Shown: in pieces, positions 52,725-61,164 of the stretch
How positions within the stretch are numbered: the stretch's first letter is position 1
Layout: each line of letters starts with the position of its first letter
Source: Polycyclovorans algicola TG408
Lineage (GTDB): Bacteria; Pseudomonadota; Gammaproteobacteria; Nevskiales; Nevskiaceae
Assembly (NCBI RefSeq): GCF_000711245.1
Contig: NZ_JOMH01000001.1
Span: 1-64,000, forward strand
Length of the DNA: 64,000 bases
Reading direction: 5' to 3'
The notes under the pieces: model-generated
Seen by the model: only the letters and a program-made list of their open reading frames with translations
What the model was told of the DNA's origin: nothing
Databases searched by the model: none
Made by a program: the position numbers and the translations under genes

Positions 52725-54353
52725 TCAGGCCGCCTTGTTCTTGAAGTTGCGCTGCGCCTTGCGGCGGGTCTCGCGCAACCAGGTGGCGTAGTCGTCCAGA
52801 TCACCGTCGAAAATTTCGCAGGTGCCATCGGCCACGCGCCACAGCGTGTCACAGACGTTCTGCACCAAGTGGCGGTCGTGGCTCACCAGCAACACCGCGC
52901 CAGCGTAGTCGTTGATGGCCATTTCCAGCGCCTGCCGCATTTCAAGATCGAGGTGGTTGGTGGGCTCGTCCAGCAGCAACAAGTTGGGCCGCATGTAGGC
53001 CACCAATGCCAGCGCCAGCCGCGCCTTCTCGCCGCCGGAGAACGGCTCAATCGGCCCCATCTGCTGGTCGCCGTGAAACGAGAAACGCCCCAGATAATCG
53101 CGCAGGTTTTGCTCGCTGGCCTTGGGGTCCAGCCGCCGCAAATGCAGGAACGCGCTGGCCGTGGGGTCGAGCTGTTCAAGCTGGTGCTGCGCGTAATAGC
53201 CCACGCGCAGATCGGGCGAGCGAATGATGTCGCCGCCCAGAAACTCCTGGGTGCCGGCGAGGCTTTTCATCAGGGTTGATTTACCCGCGCCATTGGCGCC
53301 CAGCAGCGCCACGCGCTCGCCCGGCTCCAATGACAAACGCAGATTGCGCAACAACACCTTGTCGCCGTAGCCGACCTGGCCGTTGCTGATGTGAATCACC
53401 GGGCTGGGAATTTTCTCGGGCCGGCGAAAGCGAAACTCGAACTCGTTTTCGGCCAGCACCGGCGCGACCATTTCCATCCGCTCCAGCGCCTTGATGCGGC
53501 TCTGCGCCTGGCGCGCCTTGCTGGCGTGCGTCTTGAAGCGCTGGATGAACGACTGCAGGTGCGCGACCTTTTCCTGCTGCTTGGTGTGCATCTGCGACTG
53601 CTGCGCCAGCCGTTCGGCACGCTGCCGCTCGAACTGCGAGTAATTGCCCGCGTAAAGCGTGGCGCGCTCGCGCTCGAGGTGCAGCGTGTGCGTGCACACC
53701 GCGTCGAGAAACTCGCGGTCGTGCGAAATCAGCAACAAGGTACCGTTGTGCGTGGCCAGGGTTTCCTGAAGCCACAGCGCGGCGTCCATGTCGAGGTGGT
53801 TGGTCGGCTCGTCAAGCAACAACAGGTCAGAGCGCCGCAGCAGCGCGCGCGCCAGGTTCAAGCGCATGCGCCAGCCGCCGGAAAAACTCGCCACCGGGTT
53901 TTCCTGCTGATCCGGGACGAAGCCCAGGCCATGCAGCAACTGCGCAGCACGCGCGCGGGCGCCGTAGCCGTCGATGGTGGTCAGGCGATCATGGGCATCC
54001 ACCAACGCATTGATGTCGGCTTCGGTGGCGTGGTGCTCGATGCGTTGTTCCAGATCCCGCAGGCGGGCCTCGACTTCACGCAGTTCAAGGTCACCGTCCA
54101 GCGCGTAATCCAGCGCCGGCTGCTCCAGCGCCGGGGTGTCTTGCGACACGTTGGCCAACACCACGTTCTTCGACAGATCAATGCGCCCCAGGTCGGGCAG
54201 CAGCTCGCCGCGGATGGCGGAAAACAGCGTGGACTTGCCCACGCCGTTCTTGCCAATCACCCCCACCCGCTGGCCCGCGTACACGGTGCAGGTCGCGCCC
54301 TCAATGAGGGTGCGGGTATGACGGCGAATCGTGATGTTCTGAAGGGCGAGCAT
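52725..54353 (-). CDS. ABC-F family ATPase (YheS-like)
   Basis: 542 aa from the ATG at 54353. Two ABC domains: Walker A GKNGVGKSTLF and GANGAGKSTLM, signatures FSGGWRMRLNLARAL and FSGGEKARLALAL, Walker B LLLLDEPTNHLD twice. A charged linker (about 240-310) joins them. No membrane segments. ABC-F proteins act on ribosomes. E. coli YheS is about 637 aa; this protein lacks most of the C-terminal tail. The stop lies close to the IS110 border, but the ending looks natural. Confidence 0.92.
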   Translation of the reverse strand: MLALQNITIRRHTRTLIEGATCTVYAGQRVGVIGKNGVGKSTLFSAIRGELLPDLGRIDLSKNVVLANVSQDTPALEQPALDYALDGDLELREVEARLRDLEQRIEHHATEADINALVDAHDRLTTIDGYGARARAAQLLHGLGFVPDQQENPVASFSGGWRMRLNLARALLRRSDLLLLDEPTNHLDMDAALWLQETLATHNGTLLLISHDREFLDAVCTHTLHLERERATLYAGNYSQFERQRAERLAQQSQMHTKQQEKVAHLQSFIQRFKTHASKARQAQSRIKALERMEMVAPVLAENEFEFRFRRPEKIPSPVIHISNGQVGYGDKVLLRNLRLSLEPGERVALLGANGAGKSTLMKSLAGTQEFLGGDIIRSPDLRVGYYAQHQLEQLDPTASAFLHLRRLDPKASEQNLRDYLGRFSFHGDQQMGPIEPFSGGEKARLALALVAYMRPNLLLLDEPTNHLDLEMRQALEMAINDYAGAVLLVSHDRHLVQNVCDTLWRVADGTCEIFDGDLDDYATWLRETRRKAQRNFKNKAA

Positions 54354-54565
54354 GGGGCGCGGAGTGTACGCGGTTGAGGCGCGTACGCGGCAGTGCGAAT
54401 GAGTCAAATCGGCGAGTGCGGTCAAGCTCCGCCAGCCGGTCGTCAGGCACTCAGCTTTTGAAAGGTCTGCTCCACAGGGGGCATTACGGAGTGACGGTTT
54501 GAGTTTCTATCGGTGGAGCGCCGCTTCACTATCATTCGGCGCAATTTCATTCCGCCCTACGGCCC
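54354..54565. other. Gap between ABC-F gene and retron island
   Basis: 212 bp with no gene or RNA that I recognise. Composition shifts from GC-rich to AT-richer across it, so the left border of the retron island probably lies here. No tRNA, direct repeat or integrase remnant is evident. Confidence 0.4.
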
Positions 54566-55495
54566 TCAAGCAGCTGGATTCTTCTTTCGATAATAATCTT
54601 GAAGGCGCGATTTAAATCCAGGCTCCACAGATTCCACAAAAGCGAGTAGACCCTCCAGTTGCATTACTTCAGATTCGTCCAGTTCGCCCTTCCAAAATCG
54701 GTGATACATAGCTCTTGCTGTCCTCTTTCGCTCTCTTCCCACGGATAATTTTTTGTCAGGGGTAAGAACCAATCCTGTGACTACCCGTCGCCCGGCTCTT
54801 GAGCCAAGTACGGTTTTTTCTTCCTTTATGCGAAGTTTAGGATATTCTAGACCTCGAACAATCATCTTCACTTGATTACGAACATCATGAAGCCAGCCGC
54901 CGCTCAAGGACGAAAATGTTAGATCGTCTGCATATCGTGTATACCGAACCGGCAACTTCTCCTCGATTAGATATGATTCGACTGCGCAATCAAATTCGAA
55001 AAGGATAGAGTTTGACAACACAGGTGATGAGGGCGCCCCGATACAGAGCTCAAGCGGCGGAATCCGATGGGGAGCCCATGTGCAAGAGCGAACCACTACA
55101 TCTCTATCCTCTTGGCTGAGGTTTATACGACTAAGTGACTGTAGATGAAGGTCGATATCTTTTCCCTTTATAGAGGGGAAAAAGTTCTGAAAGTCCATTT
55201 TAATAAAATAATTACTTTCTTGGTGCGCCGATGCATTAATCACAATCGACGACCCTTTTTCATAAGCTGTGGCAGACGGGTGGACTGGGAGGTGATCTCT
55301 TAAGTTACTAATTAGCCACCGCTGAATTAATTTAACCTCTCTAGCAGGTTGCGCTACCAATCTTGGAGTGCCATCGCGCTTCGGTATCGAGAATTTCTTA
55401 TATCTAAGCGGCGCGGTCCTAACAATTTTCTCTAGGTGCCCGGGCAGCATCCCTAAAGCTTCGGCCATTTCTTGAAAGATGCGTGAATTTCTCAT
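54566..55495 (-). CDS. Retron reverse transcriptase
   Basis: 309 aa, the usual retron RT length. Hallmarks: NASAH at 87-91 (the NAxxH motif special to retron RTs), the catalytic Asp in FIKMDFQNFFPSI, GAPSSPVLSN, YADD at 188-191 in RYTRYADDLTFS, and VTG at 239-241, which contacts the msr hairpin in known retrons. It should copy the msd part of the adjacent RNA into msDNA primed from a 2'-OH of a guanosine in msr. The ATG overlaps the effector stop as ATGA. Codon use is AT-richer than the flanks, pointing to horizontal transfer. Confidence 0.95.
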   Translation of the reverse strand: MRNSRIFQEMAEALGMLPGHLEKIVRTAPLRYKKFSIPKRDGTPRLVAQPAREVKLIQRWLISNLRDHLPVHPSATAYEKGSSIVINASAHQESNYFIKMDFQNFFPSIKGKDIDLHLQSLSRINLSQEDRDVVVRSCTWAPHRIPPLELCIGAPSSPVLSNSILFEFDCAVESYLIEEKLPVRYTRYADDLTFSSLSGGWLHDVRNQVKMIVRGLEYPKLRIKEEKTVLGSRAGRRVVTGLVLTPDKKLSVGRERKRTARAMYHRFWKGELDESEVMQLEGLLAFVESVEPGFKSRLQDYYRKKNPAA

Positions 55496-56427
55496 CTCGA
55501 CCTCCTTCTGGAAAGCGCATTGGTGATCGCGAGAAATCTCTTTTTGTCAAATTTTCTATAGAATTCCAATGCATCAGCGCGAAATCTTGCAGCATCGAGA
55601 ATCATCGAATTTGCTCGGAGCGTCAAGTAACTTCGATCATCTGCGCAAACATAGAATCTTTGCTTCCCGCGGGCCTCTAGATCAATAAGGCCTGTGTTCT
55701 TGAGAATGTAAAGAATCTGCCTCACTTCATCGCTAGTCATATGAAGGTCAAATGTGTTGAGTATTGATTTTATTTCACCCTCTGTTATTGCGGACATTAT
55801 GCTGACTAATTCAGCAACAAGCAGCGCCTTGTGCAGCCATTCTTCCTTCTGAAAAGATTTCTCACCCCCTGGAGTATGTAAGCGCCCCCGCACTTCATCG
55901 GCAAGTTCCGCTTGCAAAGAGGTTGCTAGCTGCGCACTAAACTCCCCTCTGCTTCCATGCCAAGAATAACAAGAGGCCGGATTATTATGTGTCTTTTCCA
56001 GATAATCAACTGGACCAAGTCGAATAAATGAATCCGATTTATAATGCTCGTCGGCGATGACAACGAGCAATTTTTCTCTAAAATTTTCGACGGCAACAAA
56101 AAGCCCTAGTTCTGCCAATGAACCTGGGCTTTCAAGTATCAAAACAATTACCGAGGAAAGTTCGGCGAGGTGCTGCTCAAATATCAGGAGATCGGAATAG
56201 ACTGAATCATGCGCCCAGTCCTTGTAGTGTTCTGCAAGCCTGATGCGAGGCTCGAGCGCCCGATCCTTGACTAGCTGCCTGTATAGAGCGTCTCGAACAG
56301 ATGCGGGATGTCCACTATTGGCGTCTGCCTCTCCTCCGCACAAAAAAATAAAGCCTTGATAAGGCTTTACATTGCATTCATCGAGTATGGCCTTAGCGAG
56401 AAGCGCCTCTCTCGGTTCACCTGTCAA
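55492..56427 (-). CDS. Retron effector, RcaT/St85-like (NDT-like fold plus winged helix)
   Basis: 311 aa if it starts at TTG 56427. The N-terminal half shows a Rossmann-like GFIFLCGGEAD and the motif ILESPGSLAELGLF (about 99-110), which I associate with St85-type retron effectors related to nucleoside deoxyribosyltransferases. Residues about 195-275 form a winged helix (EGEIKSILNTFDLHMTSDEVRQILYILKNTGLID). The open frame extends upstream to 56523, but that part is the msd hairpin, so a start inside it is unlikely. In Sen2 and Ec86-type retrons the order is RNA-effector-RT, as here, and the effector is a toxin restrained by RT-msDNA. Start codon choice is the weak point. Confidence 0.82.
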   Translation of the reverse strand: MTGEPREALLAKAILDECNVKPYQGFIFLCGGEADANSGHPASVRDALYRQLVKDRALEPRIRLAEHYKDWAHDSVYSDLLIFEQHLAELSSVIVLILESPGSLAELGLFVAVENFREKLLVVIADEHYKSDSFIRLGPVDYLEKTHNNPASCYSWHGSRGEFSAQLATSLQAELADEVRGRLHTPGGEKSFQKEEWLHKALLVAELVSIMSAITEGEIKSILNTFDLHMTSDEVRQILYILKNTGLIDLEARGKQRFYVCADDRSYLTLRANSMILDAARFRADALEFYRKFDKKRFLAITNALSRRRSR

Positions 56428-56429
56428 GT

Positions 56430-56612
56430 TCTCTTTACCTGATCTGTGCCGCAAACTACCGGCGGGATTTCCGAGGACCGAGGCACCGAGACCGCAGGGA
56501 ATCCCGACGGTAGTTTGCGGCAATAATCCCAGTCAATCGATGTAAGTCTGGCGAAACGCCCGACAATTCTCCTACGCTCCCAGCCCAATGCGTAGAAAAG
56601 CGCGTAAAGAGA
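56430..56612 (-). ncRNA. Retron msr-msd RNA
   Basis: On the minus strand, a1 TCTCTTTAC (56612-56604) is complementary to a2 GTAAAGAGA (56438-56430). Between them: a guanosine at 56603 right after a1 (candidate branch site); hairpin CTACGC...GCGTAG (56595-56572); a hairpin with a TTT loop, GTCGGGCG-TTT-CGCCAGAC (56564-56546), like the UUU-loop stem bound by the Ec86 RT; and the msd hairpin 56521-56448, whose outer 14-bp stem GCCGCAAACTACCG pairs perfectly with CGGTAGTTTGCGGC and continues through CGGGATT/AATCCCG. GATAAT at 56620-56615 may be the -10 element. The RNA directly precedes the effector. Confidence 0.85.
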
Positions 56613-56813
56613 TAATTATCGTAGGCCAGCAGACCGAAAGAAGCAACATCCGACAGCCATTCACTAGCCGCTTGCCTGCTCATGGCAGTGCTAGGCTTTC
56701 GGCGACACACAACTCATTACCAATTTCCGCAGGGCTGAGCCAACGGTGGGGGAACCATGTTGCACTTTCCGCTTGGCCGACACACTACGTTGTAAGGCAA
56801 CTTGGGCAGCTCG
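56613..56813. other. Right flank of the retron island
   Basis: 201 bp between the retron RNA and the anti-sigma gene end. An open frame on the minus strand runs from 56710 into the msr and msd, but it overlaps the structured RNA and resembles nothing known, so it is probably not a gene. No tRNA, attC-like site or direct repeat matching the left side was found. It presumably holds the retron promoter. Confidence 0.4.
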
Positions 56814-57806
56814 CTAACTACACCCCTCCACAAAATCCACCCCCGGCGGCACGCCCAACCGCCAACGCTCAACGATGCCCTCCGGCGTCATCTCAAAAAT
56901 CAGCCGCGCGGTGCCGCCCGCGGGGGATTCGACGGTGATCACGTCGGCGCCCTCGACGTACTTGTGCGGCGTGACGGTGAGGTTGCCTTCGTGGCGTTGC
57001 TCCACGGTGGCGCGGGTGTCGCCCACGCGAATGCCGCCGGGCGCTTCGAACTGCGGGCCGGTGACGTCGTAGCGGGCGAACCGGCCATTCACCAACATGA
57101 AGGAGATGCCGAAGGCGGACTGGGGTTCTGCCAAGAGTTGGCGACAGGCCTCGGGCTCGTTGCCCTGCACGGTGAGCGGCCTGCCCCAGGCAATGCGCAC
57201 CGACTCTTCATCGTCACCAAACAGCGCCGGGCCAAAGCCGTTGAAGGAATGGGTGGGTGGGTCTTCACGCTCTGCATCGGCCTGCGCAGCGACCTGATCC
57301 TCCGCCATGTTGGGCGGTGAGGAGAACGTTACCGAGGGCGGCGCAGGTAACGGCGGCGCGGTGGCCAAGGCACGCGGCGGTGCTTGTCGTTGCGACAGCG
57401 CGGCTTGGGATTCCGCACGCACCATGGCCTGCTTTTCGGCCTTTACGTCGGCGTCACGGGTTTCTGGCTCGGGCGACCTTTCAGCCCGCTCTTCCATCAC
57501 CGCGACGGGCGCCGAGGCACGGTGGGCAAAGTCGGCGTTGTGTGACTCATCGGTCTGCCACACCTGCCAGACCAGCGGCACGGCAATCATCAGGCTGGCA
57601 GCCAAGCCCACTGGCACGGCCCAGCGGCGGACGCTGCGACGGCGGCGCGGGGTGGCGCTACGCGCGGCGGCCAGAATGGCGGCATCCAGCTCGGGCGGCG
57701 GGGCGTCGGCAACCTTGGCAGCGCGATAGCGGGCGCTCAGCGGGTGTTTGCCTGCCAGGTATTGCGCCAGGTCGCGGTCGTCGGGGTGTTCGGGTTGGTC
57801 AGTCAT
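56814..57806 (-). CDS. Membrane-anchored anti-sigma-factor-like protein
   Basis: 330 aa. An N-terminal cytosolic segment of about 58 residues is followed by one transmembrane helix (VPVGLAASLMIAVPLVW), a Pro/Ala/Glu-rich spacer and a C-terminal extracytoplasmic domain (GFGPALFGDDEESVRIAWGRPL...GIRVGDTRATVEQRHEG). It starts inside the end of the ECF sigma gene (8-bp overlap with the restored sigma frame), the standard place for a cognate anti-sigma. A classic zinc-finger HxxxCxxC is absent. Confidence 0.72.
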   Translation of the reverse strand: MTDQPEHPDDRDLAQYLAGKHPLSARYRAAKVADAPPPELDAAILAAARSATPRRRRSVRRWAVPVGLAASLMIAVPLVWQVWQTDESHNADFAHRASAPVAVMEERAERSPEPETRDADVKAEKQAMVRAESQAALSQRQAPPRALATAPPLPAPPSVTFSSPPNMAEDQVAAQADAEREDPPTHSFNGFGPALFGDDEESVRIAWGRPLTVQGNEPEACRQLLAEPQSAFGISFMLVNGRFARYDVTGPQFEAPGGIRVGDTRATVEQRHEGNLTVTPHKYVEGADVITVESPAGGTARLIFEMTPEGIVERWRLGVPPGVDFVEGCS

Positions 57807-58301
57807 GCAGCACCTCCCGCAGTTTGGCGAGTGCGTAGCGCAGGCGGCTTTTCACCGTTTCGCGGCCCACGCCCTGGATGGTGGCATCTGCTCAAGCGTG
57901 AAGTCCTGCTCCTCGCGCAGGACGATGATTTCGCGTTGCTCCGGCGGCAGGGTTTGCAGCGCGGCCAACAAACGATAGGACTGCTGCGCCTGCTCGGTCA
58001 GCCGTTCGGGGTGACCTTGCTCGGGCGCGGGCAGGTCGTCGGGCATTTCGTCATTGGGCCGCTGGCTGCGGTAATGGTCCATGAGCCGATGATGCGCCAG
58101 GGTGTACAGCCATGCGGCGAAGGGTGCGTCGGCGCGGTATCGGTCGCGGGACTGGATCACCTTTTGCCACACGTCCTGAAAGGCTTCGCCCGCCAGATCC
58201 GGCGGGCGAACATGGCGCAGAAAGTAGCGATAGAGGCTGTCCTTGTGGCGGCGATACAGGCGCTCGAACGCCCCCGCATCGCCGCCCGCCCAGGCCAGCA
58301 T
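57799..58301 (-). pseudogene. ECF sigma factor with a one-base deletion in region 4
   Basis: Region 2 is clear: AGAFERLYRRHKDSLYRYFLRHV and DVWQKVIQSRDRYRADAPFAAWLYTLAHHRLMDHYR. Region 4 begins LQTLPPEQREIIVLREEQDFTLEQ, then the frame runs out at a stop near 57852. One base missing near 57886 explains it: the next frame reads ATIQGVGRETVKSRLRYALAKLREVLHD and stops at 57799, overlapping the anti-sigma start. Corrected length is about 167 aa. The ATG at 58301 lies 8 bp after the VWA gene stop. Could be genuine inactivation or a sequence error. Confidence 0.78.
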
Positions 58302-58308
58302 CAAGTCG

Positions 58309-60015
58309 CTATCCGCATCCCCGTTCAGAAACGCACTCCTGAGACTCCATGGCGCCGGTGCGTACCGGTTGCGAAAGACTATCTGCAAGCTGCACCAACT
58401 GCAGAAATTCCGAGCGCCAGCCGTCGGCATCATCACCTCGCGCGGCACGTGCCAACGCCAGCAGCGCGCCGTTGTCGAAGCCCTCGGTGTAGCGCCCACC
58501 GCGCAGGTTCTGGCCGAAGGCGGCCACCGCTGCGGCAAAGCGGAAGGATTCGCTGGCCTGGGACAGGCTGGTTTTCACCGCATCGCGACCGATGGGCTGC
58601 TCGATGAGGCGACTGGCGGTTTCGCCCGGCTGCTTGTAGAGCAGCCGCAGATGGGCCAGCTCCTGCGCCGTGCCGGCGGGCTTGTTGCTGCCGTAGCGCA
58701 GGGGCGCAATGCGTTCGCCACCGCTGCCGACCAAGGCAACTTCGTAGAGCGCCGTGACGTTGTGCCCGGCGCCGATGTCACCGGCATCAACCTGGTCGTT
58801 GCTGAAGTCTTCACGTTCCAGCGCCCGGTTTTCGTAGCCGATGAGGCGGTACTCGGCGACCACGGCGGGGTTGAACTCAACCTGGATCTTCACGTCGCTG
58901 GCGATGGTGAGCAAAGTTGATGCGCGACTCGCCACCAACGCCCGGCGCGCTTCTTCCAGGCCGTCGATGTAGTGGTAGTTGCCGTTGCCGCAGTTGGCAA
59001 GTTGCTCCATCAAATGGTCGTTGTAGTTGCCGGTGCCGAAGCCCAGGGTGGAGAGCGCCACGCCGTCTTTGCGTTCGCGTTCGACCATGTCCATGAGCTG
59101 TTCAAAGTTGGTCACGCCCACATTGAAGTCGCCGTCGGTGACCAGCAGTACGCGATTGATGCCACCTTCGATGTTCCCCTGCCGGGCCATGGCGTAGGCC
59201 AGTTCAATACCGGACGCACCGGCGGTGCTGCCGCCGACCTGCAGACGGTCCAGCGCCGAAATAATCTTCACCCGCTCGCTGGCCGGGGTGGGCTCCAGCA
59301 CCACGCCAGACTGCCCGGCGTAGGTGACCAGGCTGATGCGGTCATTCGGCCCCAGTTGCTGCACCAGCATCTTGAGCGAGGACACCGCCAGTTGCAGCTT
59401 GTCGGGGCTGTGCATGGAGCCCGACACATCCACCAGAAACACCAGATTGGACGGCGGCAGCGGTCCGCTGGCTTGCCAGCCCTGCAGGCCGATGCGCAGC
59501 AGGTGCGTCTTGGCATTCCATGGCGTGGGCGCGATTTCGGTGTGCACGCTGAAGGGTTGTGCGCGGTCTTTCGGCGGCGCGTAGCCATAGTCGAAGTAAT
59601 TGATCATCTCCTCGACCCGCACCGCGTCCTGCACCGGCAACTGCCCCTGCCGCAGAAAGCGCCGCACATTAGCGTAGGCGCCGGTGTCGACATCAATGCT
59701 GAAGGTGGACACCGGCTGCTCGGCGGCGCGCAGGATGCCGTTGTCCTTGAGGTGCGCGTAGTTTTCGCGATGCTGCTCCGGCGGCGGGGCGTAATAACCG
59801 GGCATGACGCCGCCATGGAAACTTTCGGCCATCCGCTTTTGCGAGCGCACCATCGCCATGTCGGCGGCGGCTGCGGGCGCTGAGGGACGCACCATCGGCA
59901 CCGCCATCTCGGACTCAGCCCGCCCGCCCACGGCTTCATCCTGCTTCGACGTCTGCGCACAGGCCGTGACCAAGGCAAAGGCCGCGCCCGCCACCATCCA
60001 CTGTTGTTTGCTCAT
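58309..60015 (-). CDS. VWA-domain lipoprotein (YfbK-like, DUF3520 C-terminus)
   Basis: 568 aa. The signal ends LVTAC, giving a lipoprotein. A conserved N-terminal segment (STFSIDVDTGAYANVRRFLRQGQLP) precedes a von Willebrand A domain with the MIDAS motif LVDVSGSMHSPDKL and LVTDGDFNVG. The C-terminal region (VKIQVEFNPAVVAEYRLIGYENR) is the DUF3520-type domain. VWA, ECF sigma and anti-sigma genes in this order are a recurring operon in gammaproteobacteria, presumably for envelope stress. The last 18 residues look unlike the family and could reflect a shifted stop. Confidence 0.88.
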   Translation of the reverse strand: MSKQQWMVAGAAFALVTACAQTSKQDEAVGGRAESEMAVPMVRPSAPAAAADMAMVRSQKRMAESFHGGVMPGYYAPPPEQHRENYAHLKDNGILRAAEQPVSTFSIDVDTGAYANVRRFLRQGQLPVQDAVRVEEMINYFDYGYAPPKDRAQPFSVHTEIAPTPWNAKTHLLRIGLQGWQASGPLPPSNLVFLVDVSGSMHSPDKLQLAVSSLKMLVQQLGPNDRISLVTYAGQSGVVLEPTPASERVKIISALDRLQVGGSTAGASGIELAYAMARQGNIEGGINRVLLVTDGDFNVGVTNFEQLMDMVERERKDGVALSTLGFGTGNYNDHLMEQLANCGNGNYHYIDGLEEARRALVASRASTLLTIASDVKIQVEFNPAVVAEYRLIGYENRALEREDFSNDQVDAGDIGAGHNVTALYEVALVGSGGERIAPLRYGSNKPAGTAQELAHLRLLYKQPGETASRLIEQPIGRDAVKTSLSQASESFRFAAAVAAFGQNLRGGRYTEGFDNGALLALARAARGDDADGWRSEFLQLVQLADSLSQPVRTGAMESQECVSERGCG

Positions 60016-60090
60016 CGTTCCGCTCCATAGAGAGTAAGACCACGCTGACTACAACGCGGCGGATTGCGGAATGGGGTTAAACGACAGCCA

Positions 60091-60122
60091 AAAAAAACCG
60101 CGAGGCAAGCTCGCGGTTTTTT
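60091..60122. terminator. Bidirectional Rho-independent terminator
   Basis: AAAAAAA-CCGCGAG-GCAAG-CTCGCGG-TTTTTT forms a 7-bp GC-rich stem with A and T runs on both sides. It lies 41 bp after the lipoprotein gene end (minus strand) and upstream of the VWA gene, so it should end the lipoprotein transcript before the VWA operon. Confidence 0.9.
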
Positions 60123-60162
60123 CGAATCAGTGCAGCGGACCAAAGCCCGCGGTCACTCGGCG

Positions 60163-61098
60163 TTACGTGGTCGGAATCAAACCCCCAAGACCACCGCCCG
60201 GCAGCAGCACGTCGCCGAGGAAGTCGCCCACCTCACCGAGAACGGTGCCGAGGTCGCCGGTGATGCCATCGAGCGCGGCAATCAGGCCGCTGGGAATACC
60301 GTCGTCGGGTGAGCCCATCAACAACACTTCCAGCCCTTCGGCCAACTGGCCTTGCTGGAACAAGCCTTCGACCAGATCGGCCAACGCGCCGTTGCTTTCG
60401 AGCAGGTCACCCAGCGTGGCGACCAACTGGTCGGTGGCTTCGTCGGTGAGGGTCGGGCTGGCAGCACCCGCCACGCCGCCGGAAGTCAACAGCAGGTCGA
60501 CCAGGCCGGTTTGGTTGCCGTCACCACTGATCAGGCACAGGGTACCCAGCGGGGCCTGGCAACTGGCGTCGCTGCCGTCGATCAGCAGTGCCTGCACCAG
60601 ACCGACGCCGCCGTCTTCACTCACCAGACCCATCAGGCCCTGACCTTCATCGTTGGGCAGCAGCAGGTTGGTCAGTGTTTCGGCCAAAGCGCCCATGCCG
60701 TCGCCGTTTTCGCCCAGCAACAGCAGCGTCAACCCTTCCTCAAGCTGGCCGTCGGCGACCAGTCCTTCCACGATGCCAGCCAGATCGCCGTCATCGTTCT
60801 CAAGCGTGAAGGTTAGGGCTTCGACCAACGCATCGGTATCGATGGCGCCGGCAATCGGACCCAGAGGGCCGTCGGGTGCCAGCAGCACATCGACCAGACC
60901 GCCTGGATGAGAGTCGCCACCCAGCACACAGAGGCCGGACACCGGCGTCGCGCAGTTGGTGGTGTCGGCCACGCTGCCGGGGGGCACGTTGCCACCACCG
61001 CCGCCGCCGGGGAAGCCGTCGGCATCAACACCGTTGGCTTCGCAGCCGAGCAGAAAAACCGCCGCGATGGCGGGTAACAACATAGATTTCAATTTCAT
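60163..61098 (-). CDS. Gly/Leu/Asp-rich lipoprotein with internal duplication
   Basis: 311 aa from the ATG at 61098. The signal ends FLLGC. After a glycine run come two similar halves: NCATPVSGLCVLGGDSHPGG with GLVDVLLAPDGP, and SCQAPLGTLCLISGDGNQTG with GLVDLLLTSGG. Each has a Cys pair and a following helix-like stretch full of L and G (LVEGLFQQGQLAEGLEVLLMG against IVEGLVADGQLEEGLTLLLLG). I do not recognise the family. It lies downstream of the OmpA-type gene in the same direction, suggesting an envelope role. Confidence 0.75.
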   Translation of the reverse strand: MKLKSMLLPAIAAVFLLGCEANGVDADGFPGGGGGGNVPPGSVADTTNCATPVSGLCVLGGDSHPGGLVDVLLAPDGPLGPIAGAIDTDALVEALTFTLENDDGDLAGIVEGLVADGQLEEGLTLLLLGENGDGMGALAETLTNLLLPNDEGQGLMGLVSEDGGVGLVQALLIDGSDASCQAPLGTLCLISGDGNQTGLVDLLLTSGGVAGAASPTLTDEATDQLVATLGDLLESNGALADLVEGLFQQGQLAEGLEVLLMGSPDDGIPSGLIAALDGITGDLGTVLGEVGDFLGDVLLPGGGLGGLIPTT

Positions 61099-61164
61099 GG
61101 GATCACTCAATTCAGTTCAATGGGCGCCCGGCAAACAAAGCCGGGCGCACTCGGGGTAGGCCGA

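Noticed and set aside
56430-56640. Integron attC site as an explanation for the long hairpin
   Set aside because: No GTTRRRY/RYYYAAC core pair brackets the hairpin and no integrase is present; RT and a1/a2 arms fit a retron.
56456-56710. Open frame on the minus strand beside the retron
   Set aside because: It runs through a1, msr and part of msd, has no recognisable family and is better explained as frame left open by the structured RNA.
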